The notes under the pieces were generated by a model. The model saw only the letters and a program-made list of their open reading frames with translations, did no database searches and was not told where the DNA came from. A stretch of 64,000 nucleotides of DNA. Origin: Salvia splendens. Taxonomy: Eukaryota > Streptophyta > Magnoliopsida > Lamiales > Lamiaceae. This document shows positions 44,729 through 57,430 of this stretch, piece after piece; within the stretch, counting starts at the first letter, position 1, and every line of letters starts with the position of its first letter. The position numbers were made by a program, and so were the translations under genes. The stretch is taken from positions 21,979,559 through 22,043,558 of the forward strand of contig NC_056041.1 in NCBI RefSeq assembly GCF_004379255.2, written 5' to 3'.

Positions 44729-45390
44729 ACTATTATTAAACCAGGCAACAGCCCTTATCATCATCCACCTAAACTAATTGGAGATTTCTCGGAGAATTAG
44801 TTTATGAGATTTTCAACACGGAACAATAGACATAAAATTCCATCAAAATTAGAATCAATTCATGAGATTTAACACGGCAGATACAATTTAATCCCTTCAA
44901 AATTTTCCTGTGCTATATTCATTCAATTATTTTACAATTTTTCGATAATATATGATGACCATATACAAAAATAGAAAACTATACAGCTCATCAAAACATA
45001 ACTACTTGCCTATGCCATGAAGCAAAATATGAACAAATCATCCCTCTCAAAAAATGTAGCCATTTTCTATCTTCTCTATGGCATTTTCTTATGTCTGCCC
45101 CATGCTCCTGTTTATCATCCTCAACCAACATTCGAGTGTATCCCGATGATTACGAAATCTTGAATTTGGAAGGCGGTAAATAGCAATAGAAGAGCTGCAT
45201 ATCTACTAAATTCCACAGGTACTGGGATAGATAGAATACTGAGGAGCGCCGTCGGGTTCTTCCAGGAACGTGAGGAAGAGCATAAAAGAAGAGCTCTCGT
45301 CTCTGCTTGCACAAATGCGGTTTCTACTAAACCAGCAGCATTAAGAGCAGCTCCTTCTCCAATGAAGAGAGAACTTCTCAGAGTGGATGA

Positions 45391-48300
45391 TCAGTTGAAG
45401 AAGTATGGAGATTCAAGGACCTTTTCCAGATCAAAGTCTCCTCTTTCCGGTAGTGGGGGGAAAGTCAGGGTTGGATGCGACGTCTGGAAGCTCTTGAGCA
45501 GCTACTCAGGCCACCAATAACAAAAAAGTAAACATAAACCATCTCGAAATTGTATGTGAGCTAAGTAGAAAAATTCTGAAAAATGCACGGAAACAAAAGA
45601 AGCATGTTACAGAGCTTGTTCAGTGGTACTTACGTTTTCAAGGACTGGTGTACTGTATAGCTCCACGAATTTACGTCGTAATATCTGATTCATTCGATCA
45701 ACATCACATGCGTGTGTCCAGAATGAATCATGCACACCTGCAGCACATCCACAGAAAACTATTTATGATTTATGCATTATGGCCACCTGCACTTGCTCTC
45801 TAAGAATGTACAAGTATACTGAATAACTCAGAATTTGCTTAAATATGGCTCGGACATAAAATATAGTGATATCGAGGAAACCTGCAAAACGCAGCCCAGC
45901 ACTCCGACAAGCAATGGCAGTCATCATCATGTGTGAACCATCCAATGAGTGCACAAAGTTCGGAGGGAACGCTGTTCTCTGCTTTCGTACCTCAACCTGC
46001 AGCGATTTGATATCGTATGAGTATTTGAAAATACGAAATGCTTAGATACACTTAGGAATCTATCTGACTTACTGAATCACCCTCACGCTGCAAAGCCAAA
46101 ACTTGAAGAGATGTTTTTATCTGCATTTACACGAGGAACAAGAGCCCATTATGCACCATGTAGTTTTATGCCAAACAATTATCACAAAATTTTTAATCTC
46201 TGAAACTCCAAACCGAGCAATCAATATAAAACTGCCGCAGTTTTAAAAAAAATGTCAATTGAGTGTCAATTTTATGATGAAGATGCAAAACTTGCCACTT
46301 CTAAGAATTAAACAGTACACATGAAAAGAAAGTTTTGGGCAGGTGTCACACTTCTTGATCAGCTCGAATGGTTAAACTCTGGTAAAAGGTTTATTTGTTC
46401 AAATGATAATCTTAGATATGAATCTGATACGAAGTGGAGATTGTACAAGCACACAAATAGGGAAGTGGTTTGGCCAAGTATGAGTCAGCAGAATAGTCCC
46501 TCAAATGATGGCTGACTTGGTCAGCTATGCAAGCTAACCGATGGAGAGATATGGGGGAGACAAATCAGTAGATTGTTAGGTTGTTATTTCAGCTTCTTTA
46601 TTCCTATTTTGTTGCATTAGTTTTCATATAAATAGAGAGGACCCCAGACGTTGAAAATCATCTTGGAGAAGATGATCATTTTAGGACAGCGTAGCCGTAG
46701 GCCTCTGCAGAGGATTTATATTTCAGTATTTGTTCTCTTTCTTTTCAATAAAAGTGCCGAGAGTTATTTCCTATTTCAGATTGACAGTTCATTTGAGTGA
46801 GTTATTTTCTCCAAGCACCTCTCGTGCTTATATGTTTTTGAGGGTTAGCCTTTTACTCCTAACAGAATCATAGTATCATATGATTGCAACTAGCCTCGAA
46901 CTGTTACAATAATTGTAAGCACACACTATGGCAACACAACTGTGCAATTATTTTGTAAAATTTCTGTATCGAATGTAGAGAACTTACTACATGCCGTTGA
47001 GTTTTAAAGTAAGGTTGTACCACAGGCAGACCTAAGGGAGTCGTCCAACATACAGGTTGATTTTCTTGAGCAATTATCTGTCAAGATTAGAGAGACAATA
47101 ATGCCAAGTTAAGCGAATTTATCATTGTAGGAGAGTTTTTATAATATGATAATGAGCATTTCTTCAAACCTTTGCACAGTCACCAAGCCAACCCATTATG
47201 GCCCGTGCAGCTTGAAATAACTCCTCAAGTGCTGCCATTGTGACCTGCAAGAAGCTTTGTGGTTATAGACAAGCTTGTTGCTATGTTACAGGAGATGACA
47301 TTTGCGATTATTTTCGGCTGGGAAAAACTTTGGCCAGTGAGGAACATTTTTCTAGTTGAAGGAAAAATAGAAGTTCGCACAAAATAATTGATTTTCTATT
47401 ATAAGGTTACAGATGGATCTTAAGCAATTGGATAGGATGGTAGAGGAAAAAATAACATACTAAGTAGCACAAGAAACCAACAAAAAAAATGTTTGGTTTG
47501 TTATACTCACTCGAGCAGCATAACATGCTGCATTAAAGAGCATCTTGTCATCACTGATTACACCCTTTTCCTCCAATCTTCGTTTGATCTGCTCCCTCGC
47601 ACCAACATAGGTGACACCATATACTGAAGTCATCACTGTCTGTTTCACAAGCTTCCTATCCACCTGAAATATTTGCGAATTCTTGAATTTCATAAGGGTC
47701 CGTTTGGTACACGGAATTGGAATTGCATTGGAATTGAATTTGAAGGAATTGAATTAAAATTCAATTCAATTCCAAATCCTTTGTTCGGCAAAAATGATGT
47801 CATGTATTGATATGAAATTGAATTTGAAGAAAATGTGCATGTGTAGTGTGTTGTGTGTATTGTGTTTTTATATGTGTAGTGTGTGTTTGTGTGTGAAGGT
47901 ACCCAATTTTGTAACTATTTGGAATTTCAATTGTCTACTTTTGATATGGAATTCAAATTGTCGAATTGGGAGGAATTGGTATTGTAATTCAATTCCAAAT
48001 CCAAATTTTTGGCGGTACCAAACATTAGATTTGGAATTGAAGGCTCCAATTCCAATTCTGCATGCCCAATTCCATGATACAGAACGGAGCCTAAATGTTT
48101 TAGAAAGTAAAGAAACAGAAATCACATGATGCAGAATGCAGGTCAGAGAAAGAAAACCCTACCTGGCCAATTAAGAGTTTGGCTAGCAAAGCATTTGGAT
48201 CAGTTTCAGGATCCTTTTCACTATCCCTTTTCATGATTTTGTGGACCCTGAAAATCAGGTAATAATTTTAAGAGAAAGATGAACTGGTCCAGGAAATGAC

Positions 48301-51300
48301 AGGAAAAATGCAAAATATAAACTGTTGTAGAATAAGTATCCCACATCGGTAATGTATCCAAGTACCAAGAATCGCTCAGAAGCCACTATGTTACTCGGTT
48401 CACATAGGATAGTTCATAGTTTACACCTAAAGTTTATCATTGCTGCATATATAGTACGAAATGTTTCAATAGTTTATCAATAATGATATGAGGCCCAAAT
48501 TCCGGCATCGGAATACGCATGTGACAAATTGGACACGACAATCACGTACTCCCTCCGTCCCAACTAAGTTGAGTCGTATTCTTTTTTAGGATGTCCTAAC
48601 TAAGTTGAGCCATTTCATTTTTTGACAAAAAACAAAACATCCAATCGCTCTTACTTTATTTCATCACCTACTTTACTCTTTCTTTATCTTTTCTGCTTTA
48701 TTCCTCCCTCCTACTTTTCACAATTTCTTAATCTCGTGCCCAAAAGTTTTGACTCAACTTAGTCGGGACGGAGGGAGTATACTTTTCTACGTTAGACATG
48801 AATGTCCACATAGATCTAATCTGCCGCATGGATTTTCTCATGCCGGAATTCAGGTCTCATTACATTACTGAAAAAAGCTTAAACATTGTGTACAATATGC
48901 CAAAATTTAAACGTTGTGTACAAATTTGCCAAAATTATTGACGATTCAAATAGATAAACGTAGTGATGATATAAAGCACTTTCTTTTCAATTAACTTAAT
49001 CCATTAAGGAATATATCCGTGAACTTTCTTGCTCCCTGAAGCATAAGATTCCATGTGGAACTTCATGTTTTCAAAGTAATACTACCTTCGTCCCATTAAA
49101 ATTGAGAATTTGAGAGTGACACGGGTTTTAATGCAAAATTGGTAAAGTAGAAGGGCATAGAAAGAAAAAGTGATTGGAGTATTGTTAATAGTGAATGGGC
49201 CCACCTTATTAGAAAGAAAAAGTCACCAAAAATGAAAGTAGACTAATTTGGGGGATGGACCAAAATGGTAAAAGTAAACTAATGTTTGGGGACGGAGGAA
49301 GTACATTAAAAGAATTAGTAAGCAAAAGGTAAAAAAGGCTATTATAAACTCCTGTACAGACAGCATTCAGAACATTTACAAGAACTAAAAAATCAAAGTA
49401 GCAAACCTCTCAGCAATCTCTGAGTAGACATCAGAAGGCTTATCTCCAGCAACTAAGTTGACTGCAGCAGCTTCAAACTGGAGATCAGAAAAAAAAACAG
49501 AAAGGAGTGACAACACTATTATAACGGCATTCTAGCGAATTGGGATTGAAAATGGTAAAGAGGAACAATGAACACCTACAAAGAGGTTAGAGTGGCAACA
49601 GGAATCCAATAAGAATCCACAAACTACAGCCAATAAGATGGAACATATATAATTTTCAAAGAAGCAATAAACAGTATGACTTACACTATCTCTCCCAAGA
49701 GCTGCATAATGCTGCAGTCCATTGCATGATCCATCCTATCTTAGAAACCAGATAGATAATCAATTTGAAAATTAATGCAGACTATGCAGTACATGTAAAA
49801 GAAAATTAGCCCATGGAATTCTTCATATTACTACGGGAACTTGTCCCCTCTTCCTAACACCTAAAGCAAGCAAGTTTCAAAGCGAGACGTGCCAATGGAG
49901 TATCTTTGCATACCTGATGTATTGGTAAGTGGGATATAACAGTATGTGGCGACGAGCTTTTTAAGGCTTCCGACAAATTAATACAAGCAGCTAGGCATTG
50001 AAAAGGATCCTCTGCCTTCAACCACCAGCGGTTTCCGTTAAGAGAATTATCAGCGGAATCTAATATATCTGCTATATTATTTTCCACAAATGAGATGCGG
50101 TCATCATAAGAGAGCTTTTCAACTCCCCCGCCATAGAGATTTGCTAAATGAATCTTTAACCAATGTAAGCCAGACTTTCCCAAAGGTCTTCCTTCAGCAA
50201 ATTCAAGGATTCCTCGACAAAGATCAGAGCTAAGATGATTCAAATGAGGATGCATAGGATATGCACGGCCTCGAAAGTCAAGATTGTGGGGATAGTAAAA
50301 ACCTTCCTCGTCTTTCATCTTCCGAGCAACCTGATTAAAAAACTCTCTGGTCAGAGCTCCATTAGAAAATGCTGAAGCCAAAAATCGATTGCAAATTATT
50401 TTCTTGCTATGAGAAAATTACTGTCACATTAAACTATTACTTCCTCTGTCCCACCCACTGAGGATGTCAATCGGGTCGGCCCATCAGGTTTCGGACCAAC
50501 CCTACTCGGGTTGCGGGCTAATCGGGTTGTGCTTTCTTTCGGGTTATGAAAGTTTGACCCCATCCCTAAAATCTCGGGTTTCGGGCTAGCCCAACGGGTT
50601 AATCGGGTTGCTACCGATAAGATTAAGTGCGGTCAATCCAATAAATCATGATGAAATTTAGTATATTTATAAAATATTTAATTTTGATAAATTTGAGATA
50701 TATGCTTAAACTCAATCGTAAACATGATCAAATGCTAATATTTGAGGTATTTCGTGAAATTTTAATGCATGTTTTAGAAATTTAAATATTCTTTTGGTGA
50801 GTTTGATTTATCTAACAATTATTATACTAATAAAAATTCAGTATATAATTTGTATATTTAATATAAAATTGAAAGCTATTTTTTTAGTTATCTATATCAT
50901 AAAATTAGTCAATAAAGTGTCAAATTAGGAGTAAAAAAATAGAATAATAGAAATTTTATCGGGTTTTCGGGCCAGCCCATCAGGTTTTCGGGTTTGGCCC
51001 TAACGGGCTGTGGGTTAATTGGGTGCTGGCTTATCGGGTTTTATTTTATCGGGCTAGAAACTTCCGGCCCTAACCCTAAAGATTTGGCGGGCTATTCGGG
51101 TCAGCCCACGGGTTGCGGACTACACTGTAGTGTTGTCAAAATGTCGTTCGGGTCGCTCGGGTCGCCCGGGTCGAGACCATCACCCCCCCAACATGGGTGG
51201 GTTGATCGAGATACAGGGTCGCCATTGGGTCGAGTGGGTCACCTGGGTCGCCGTTGGGTCGACTGGGTCGCCTGGGTCGCTTTAAACATATGCTATCTCT

Positions 51301-54300
51301 GATTTTCTCAAATCTCTCACATGTTTTCTGACTCTCTGAATCACAATTCTCTATATATATGCATGCACCACATCAAACTTTTCAAACCTACTTTCTACAC
51401 TTTAGAATTCGGCATCTTCACTCCTAAACAAATAAATAATTCAAAGATCTTTTGCTGCCACCCTTCATATATTCCTTTGTTTTGATATTTTAGACAATTG
51501 TATCAATTATTTATTGTGTTATGACTTATGAATTGTTTTGATATTTTGATCATTTCTATTTTCCACTTTATCTCTATTCACATTAATTGCGTCTACATTT
51601 ATATTATTTGATATATTATAAACATTAGAGTAATATATTTATTTTATTTAATATTAAAAGGCAAAACAATTAGCCTAGATTTGTGGGTCTCTCGACCCAG
51701 TCGACTCGTCGACCCGCGACCCGAATTTTTACCTCATCGACCCGATGCGCCCCGCGACCCTAACAACACTGCTACACTGTCCCACCATAGTTGAGGTAGC
51801 ATTTCTTTTGGGCATAGAGATTAAAAATTGGTTTTAGTGATTTAAATGAAGAAAGAAAAAAGTAGAAAAGTGAATAGAAAATAAAGTAGGAGAGAAAATA
51901 AATTAGATAAGAGATAGGAAAAGCAGAAGAGAGAATAAAGTAAGAGGGATTAAATGTGTCGATTTTTGCATTTAAAAAAATGACTCAACTACAATGGGAC
52001 GACCAAAAAAGGAATATGACTCAACTACAATAGAAAGGCAGCCTAGCTCATCATCCCTAGAAGAAGGCTGATAAATGTGAAATCACATAGACGTAAAAGA
52101 ACCGCAATCTAAAATTGTTAATATTATTTTATTTGGATAGACAATTACTTTGAGATAGTTAAAAAACTTACAGAAAGCTTTAGTTCTAAATCACATCTTT
52201 GTGAATGTCTCTCTTGATTGATTTTCTTCACCTTCCTCACGCTCCATTTCCAGCTTTTTATTTCTTTTTCATCATTCGACAACAACTCAGGTATTGGAAC
52301 CTACAACATGTACAACACTATTACTAATAAAACATGCATAAGCTACTAAATTTTTTTATTACAAATAGCAGATACAAAAAATACATAGCATGCTATGGAA
52401 ATAAAACAATATAAGGTACACTTACATTTTCACGGTTTACCAAACCAGCTATGTTACCACCTGCAGCCCAAAGGCTTTCCACCACGCTTAAAATACGTTT
52501 ATTTACTCTCCACTTAGTTGTTCCTAATGTGTCAAGGGCCTGCATATCCAATTAAAATTGAAGGTATTTAACACTGTCTAACATATCCTGAGAAAACAAG
52601 GTAGCACTGAAGCAACAAGTCCCAGAACTGTATGGAAGAGTGTGTTCAACCTCAAAGCTTGCTAGAATCAAGTAACAAACATCTAAAGGAGCTAGCATTT
52701 CATCTTATTAGAATGTAAAGTATTTGATGAATTTCAAAAAGAAGAATTGCAACTGAACTAATTAATAAGATAAAGAAGGATGTATGTTGGTCTATACTAT
52801 TGAACATGCAGTTACAGACCCATACCACCGTTAAATTATGTAGACAAATGCAAAGAAATGCTAACATATAAATACTAATTATCTAGCACCTACCTCATAT
52901 ACTTTCTGCATTTGTTTCGAAGGAACAGCTCGAACAGCAACCTGTTGCTTCTGTGACCCATGAGTACGCATTAAGTATGATGGCAGAAACAGGTAACCAC
53001 CTTTGTCATACCTGCAGGACATCCAAGACAATATAACTAAGAGAAAGTATTAACTAAGCAGCCTATGAGATTTTCTGCAAGCTTACTCATATAATACTGT
53101 AACTATATAGAAGGTGCTGGTGCAATATATGATATTATAAGTCTATCACATCTACTATTATTGAGCATTTGAACTCCATCATAGTCTGAGTTTTAGATAG
53201 CCAAGCTTCAAAATTATACAGATATAGACTTCAGTTTAGGAGTAACATATACCCTTTCCATCTTCTCGGTGGCACCAACATTGGGACATAAGGAATGATC
53301 ATATGCCTTACCTGCATACAGCACAGCAGATAGATATATCAAGAAAATAGAAAACACAAAGCCAATATTCAGATGCATAATAAAAGAAAAAATAAAAAAT
53401 AATCAAAGAATACATATGTTGCTTCTTATCTAAGAGTTATACAGATTCCATCATCAAAAGGGAAATTCATTTATAAAGCAGACTAATACATTCAAGCGAC
53501 AAACGACTAAATGTTCAAGAACAGTATGATCCCCACCAAACGTACTCATACATATCAGAAAAAAGGCACCAATCTTATACTATCCAGAAAAACTTAATGA
53601 AAGCAAAAATTTTGCAGTCTAAACCGCACAAGAATCTATGCAGTAAAATCGTGCAAAATAAACAGTACTTTCCACTTCCTAGAACAAGAGTAACTTGCCA
53701 TAGAACTCACAGTTTTATCGAGTCCATGAAGGACCAATGGATCACATTCAATGGCACCATACTTCTTCATAATGGTCTGCCTAAAATAGATAAAGAATAA
53801 CCCTTCAGATAAAATGAACAAGATAATCAACAGATGTAAAAAATGTCCCTGAACAAAACTGACTAAAAGGAATTATGTTGCAAATGAAGGTTCAATAACT
53901 TGGTCGGTTACAACTTTACAATTAAATTATACTCGTATAATATTTATAATGACACTAAGACCTTTATTTAGCACGCCTAGGACCATATCATATTTCATAA
54001 TAGCAGTACTGTATCTTCTTCCAATATTCTCACCCTGGTTCTCTGGCTGCAATCTTGAAGACATGCCGAAATGCAGGGCGAACTTCAGGGGGGCAGTCAG
54101 CTGTCTGATCTATTGGAGGTTGAACATAAGCACTTTGAGTTAACAATTCTATAAGACAACATCCCAACTGCATAACATAGAAATATCTGTCTGATAAGTT
54201 AAAAGTACTGAAATTGGTAATTTCAGATTACTACGAAGTCCAACGGTTATTAGCTAAAAGATGGTAAAGGTTCAACACCTTGGCTTGTGTATCTCGACCC

Positions 54301-55382
54301 CATGACAGGAATTCTTCACTTCTCAATAGCTTTTGTACTTCATTGACCCTGTTCCTTTTAATTAAACGTTTAACACGTTGTCTTAGATTAGAAACTTCCT
54401 TACTTGGATCTTCTTCACCTTCAGCTACCACTTCCCTCCCCTTATCATTTTTTTCTTTCTTAAAGAAGTTCTGGATTCTAATCTGAAAAGTAATGTCCAA
54501 ATTTAAAGATGGTATCATTATTAGCAGAAAAATAAAAATGACCAATTTCAGCAAAGCAAAATTCCCATTTGGCAAAAATGTAGTTACTTCTTGCTCAATC
54601 GCTACTCCAATTTGGACGGCAGCTTCCACTACGCGAACGCTCCTGTCCTCGCTGCCTCCCACCATCAACAGCGACATGATTTTATGCATCACGATTATAG
54701 CTATTTTGTCAGCAGGCAAAGCATCGATAAAAGGCGCAAAAGCGACCTTATTCTTGAGCGACCTCCGCAAATTCTGCTCCTTCTCAATAGCCTCCCTGAA
54801 AGGCTGAAACCATCCCAGCATCAATTTCTTAAAATAGGGCAAATTAGGCGCCAATTTCCTCTCGCACATTTCCCTTTCCAGCTCTCTGTATTCCTCCACC
54901 ATATTCTGCCACGCCTCAGTCTCCGCCTTCACCTGCCTCCTCCGCAGCAAATAATACTTCCTCCTCTCCATTTCCTGGAACTCTAGCTTGACCCCGCTGG
55001 TTTTCTTGCTCCTAAAGAGCAGGTTTTTCATGAAAAGAGCGGAAATCCACGGAGGGTCCCGAATGAAAACCCTTCCGCTCGATTCACCCCTCAAATTCGT
55101 CGGAATTACCTGCAAAATCGATAAATTGTCGGCGTTTCCGGGGTAATTGTGGTCGGTGGCGTCGGAGATAGGAGGTGGAAGAAGCGGGGGGGGATTGTGA
55201 AGTGAAGGGAGTTTGAGGTTTTGGGGGAAATTGGACGAGGAAATATGGGTGTTGTGTGAGAAACTGAGAGTTTCGGGGGTTGACATGGAGATGAAGCTCG
55301 GCTTCTTTCGAGGCTTCCATGGCGGCCGCGGCGGTTGAAATTGAGCACTGGAGCTCGGAAGAAAAGGAGTTGTTGAAGCCAG
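45391..55382 (-). CDS. RPOTp: T7-phage-type organellar RNA polymerase, plastid RpoTp-like, CTG start
   Basis: I model 19 exons: 55382-54588, 54482-54279, 54167-54034, 53780-53711, 53311-53253, 53011-52894, 52539-52426, 52300-52172, 50330-49914, 49735-49685, 49477-49407, 48247-48163, 47663-47511, 47244-47170, 47077-46991, 46120-46073, 45996-45882, 45737-45634, 45501-45391. They total 2,940 nt, 979 residues, all in phase. It transcribes organelle genes from simple promoters. The N-terminal domain contains [20 protein letters not shown]. Catalytic parts are [21 protein letters not shown] (exon 9), [16 protein letters not shown] with the first Asp (exon 10), [20 protein letters not shown] with Lys and Tyr (exon 13), and [11 protein letters not shown] with the second Asp (exon 17). 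No upstream ATG exists in frame; CTG at 55380-55382, read as [17 protein letters not shown] after the start, fits a plastid transit peptide. The plastid rather than mitochondrial assignment rests on N-terminal resemblance. Confidence 0.92.
46574..46864 (+). repeat. LTR-like unit in RpoTp intron 15
   Basis: It starts TGTTAGG and ends CCTAACA, contains TATAAATAGAG near 46628 and AATAAAAG near 46746, and is preceded by a purine-rich ATGGAGAGATATGGGGGAGA. The flanking 5-mers do not match, so it is either the 3' LTR of an otherwise lost element or an old solo LTR. It is antisense to the host gene. Confidence 0.5.
47696..48091. mobile_element. Tourist-like MITE in RpoTp intron 12
   Basis: Its ends are GGGTCCGTTTGGTACACGGA and, inverted, GGCTCCGTTCTGTATCATGG. 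TAA flanks both sides (47693-47695 and 48092-48094). It is 396 bp, rich in AATTGGAATT phrases, with no frame. Confidence 0.85.
48549..48777. mobile_element. Stowaway-like MITE in RpoTp intron 11
   Basis: The ends CTCCCTCCGTCCCAACTAAG and inverse CTTAGTCGGGACGGAGGGAG are nearly perfect and flanked by TA, suggesting recent movement. Confidence 0.88.
49082..49301. mobile_element. Stowaway-like MITE in RpoTp intron 11
   Basis: Ends CTACCTTCGTCCCATTAAAA and inverse TGTTTGGGGACGGAGGAAG, flanked by TA. It is the second MITE in the same intron. Confidence 0.75.
50459..51779. mobile_element. hAT element B, related to element A, itself interrupted
   Basis: From TGAGGATGTCAATCGGG it matches element A at 41265 along most of its length, including the AT-rich middle and the closing GCGGGCTATTCGGGTCAGCC-type region. 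At 51127 it is broken by element C. The outermost right bases of element B are missing or altered. Confidence 0.75.
51128..51771. mobile_element. hAT element C nested in element B
   Basis: It is 644 bp, flanked by the 8-bp duplication CTACACTG (51120-51127 and 51772-51779). Ends are TAGTGTTGTCAAAATG and, inverted, CAGTGTTGTTAGGGTCG. GGGTCG phrases are dense at both ends. Confidence 0.88.
55380..55382 (-). promoter_or_regulatory. RPOTp: Proposed CTG initiation codon of RpoTp
   Basis: The frame runs open upstream to TAG at 55413-55415 without any ATG. CTG has G at -3 and G at +4, an ideal context. The first in-frame ATG (55284-55286) has T at -3 and T at +4, and would remove 32 residues. An out-of-frame ATG (55318-55320) with a strong context lies between them. 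Use of a CTG start has, as I recall, been reported for a plastid RpoT of tobacco. Confidence 0.7.
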
Positions 55383-55546
55383 AGCTGCTGCGGCGGCGAT
55401 GGAGGGCGTAGGCTACTGAGAGTGGATAAGAGTGCTGAGAGAAAGTAGAGAGAAGAGGGAAAGGAAATCAAAAACCCTCTCCAAAACCCCAATTGGTCAA
55501 ATGCAGATATTTGATACTTCAAGGCTAAAATTGACATTCCAAACAC

Positions 55547-56067
55547 TATATTTGTTTTCTTTCGAATTTAAATCTCTAGCTCAATATTTGTTGTCACTAT
55601 GTTAAATAGGGTAGTGTTAAACTCTATAATATTCTCAAAACTCTTCAATTAGTATTTTCAATACACTGTTAACACGGTGTAAAATTTCAATATTTTGATG
55701 TTAACATAGCATAACTGTTGACACTGTGTTGACATATTTTGTTGCTATTATTTTGTCATCTGTTGACATTTTCTAATGGTTCAGATCATCGTTTGGAGTT
55801 TGTACAATATTTAGAGTTTGCATTTATTACGTCACACGTGATATATCTTGAATATTTTTTTACTCGTGACCTTCTATCCGAACAATAATCATTCTATCGT
55901 TTGACCAATACATACTTAATGCTTGTTTCTAGTGATATTAATGGCAATCAATCAAATTACTAGTCAATGTATATGGTTAGGAATTTTCAATACTAAGTAT
56001 AGGTGCTAGTCCAATCCGACATGATGAATTGGATTTAATAACTTACTAAATTTTGAGGATTCCCGGT
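55547..56067. other. Spacer between RpoTp and the copia element
   Basis: AT-rich and without genes. The first part must include the RpoTp promoter. No TATA box stands out. Confidence 0.4.
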
Positions 56068-56874
56068 GAGTGACCGTAGTATATTTATTTTCTCAAATCC
56101 GATTCCCGGTGAATGAGAAATAAGTTGGTCACAATAAAGCCAAAAATGAGCTATGGGAAAAACTAAGGGATTAATTAACTAAGTGTTAATTATCCCACAT
56201 CGGGGATGATAAACTTCTTTAATGAAGTATTTAATAAGATGAATTATTATGTGTAATAATTATCGTGGAACAAGACGGGTGACAGAGCCCACACGCGCGC
56301 ACCGCCGCCCGCCCGCCCATGCATCGTGACTCGTGCCCCGGGTGCCGGGTGTCGTGTGCCTTGTGCCTTGACTCCATCAATGCCCATGCGGTTACAGTCA
56401 AGCCATCATGGCACACATAATGGCTGTTGACTCCATCAATGCCCCTGCGGGTAGACTTGGCCTATAAATAGGCATGCATCCATTGCATTCCACACAAAAC
56501 ATACACAAGCATTCTTGCATACACGCTCTCTCTCTCTCTGCATAATCTTCCCGTCGAAGCTCTGCCCCGCCTTACTCCCGTTCGTCGGAGCTCTGCTGCT
56601 AGCGGTGCTGCTACTTCAGAGACGAAGCTGTTTTATCTTTGGGGACGACACGCCAAACCGAGAGCACTACCGGGGCGTATCTTGGGGACGACACGCCAAA
56701 CCGAGAGCACTACCGGGGCGTATCTCGTCTTGCGGAAATAGGACTCCTCGACTCGGCTTACCGCTTTCCACATACTTTTCCGTGTAATTGTTGTTTTCAG
56801 TTGTTTCCGTGTAATTTCCTTGTTTTTATTTCCATGTATTTTTCGCCCGACAAGTTTGTATCTCAAATTTTCCA
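56068..56874 (+). repeat. Left LTR of the copia element (truncated)
   Basis: It matches the right LTR from GACCGTAGTATAT to TTTTCCA. A TATA box (TATAAATAGG, about 56463) is shared by both LTRs. It has a private 43-bp tandem duplication (56640-56682 and 56683-56725) and lacks about 300 bp present at 62825-63115. Confidence 0.85.
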
Positions 56875-57209
56875 CTAATCGCAAGACGAGGTATTCTTGC
56901 CACTAACGGAGTTTACACACACCAACTGAACTTAATCAACACATTTGCTTGGAGATGTCGACTAACCCGTCTACCGCCGCTGCCACCATTCCATCCACTG
57001 TGTCCCCTGTTGCACCCGTCAACACGTCGTCGGACATAATGATGGTTCCGACTCCTGGTTTCTCAACTTCTTCCTCAACAACCCCTTGGGTGTTTGACAA
57101 CCCCATTGGGACGGTTTCCAGATTCACCTCGAGTGGATCGGTCGGTTCCACTTTCAGTGGTTCCATTGGATCCTTCATTGGGTCGAGTGTCGGGGCCTTC
57201 GGGGCACGG

Positions 57210-57430
57210 CACGGGTGTTTGATCCTTCGGGGTCAACATGAGTGCTAGCTCCTTCGGGGACCCTTCGGGGTCAGCACGAGTGCTAGCTCCTTCGGGGTCA
57301 GTACGGGTGCTGGACCCTTCGGGGTCAGTACGGGTGCTAGCTCCTTCGGGGGCAGCACGGGTGCTGGATCCATCGGGGTCGGCACGGGTGCTGGATCCAT
57401 CGGGGTCGGCACGGGTGCTGGATCCTTCAG
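57210..57430 (+). repeat. 27-bp minisatellite in the copia gag leader
   Basis: Units such as GTGCTGGATCCATCGGGGTC plus GGCACGG repeat about seven times with small changes. Each is nine codons, so copy-number change keeps the frame. Confidence 0.85.

Larger units (their letters stand above)
50437..52045. mobile_element. MITE split by nested hAT insertions, in RpoTp intron 8
   Basis: A MITE left end (TTACTTCCTCTGTCCCACC, about 50437-50455) is separated from the rest (about 51776-52045, TGTCCCACCATAGTTGAGG onward). The split copies share TGTCCCACC at both edges, as expected of an insertion target. The outer right end is decayed. Confidence 0.6.

Noticed and set aside
55106..55546. 146-codon minus-strand frame starting at ATG 55546 as the RpoTp start
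   Set aside because: It is out of frame with the polymerase and has no polymerase-like sequence.
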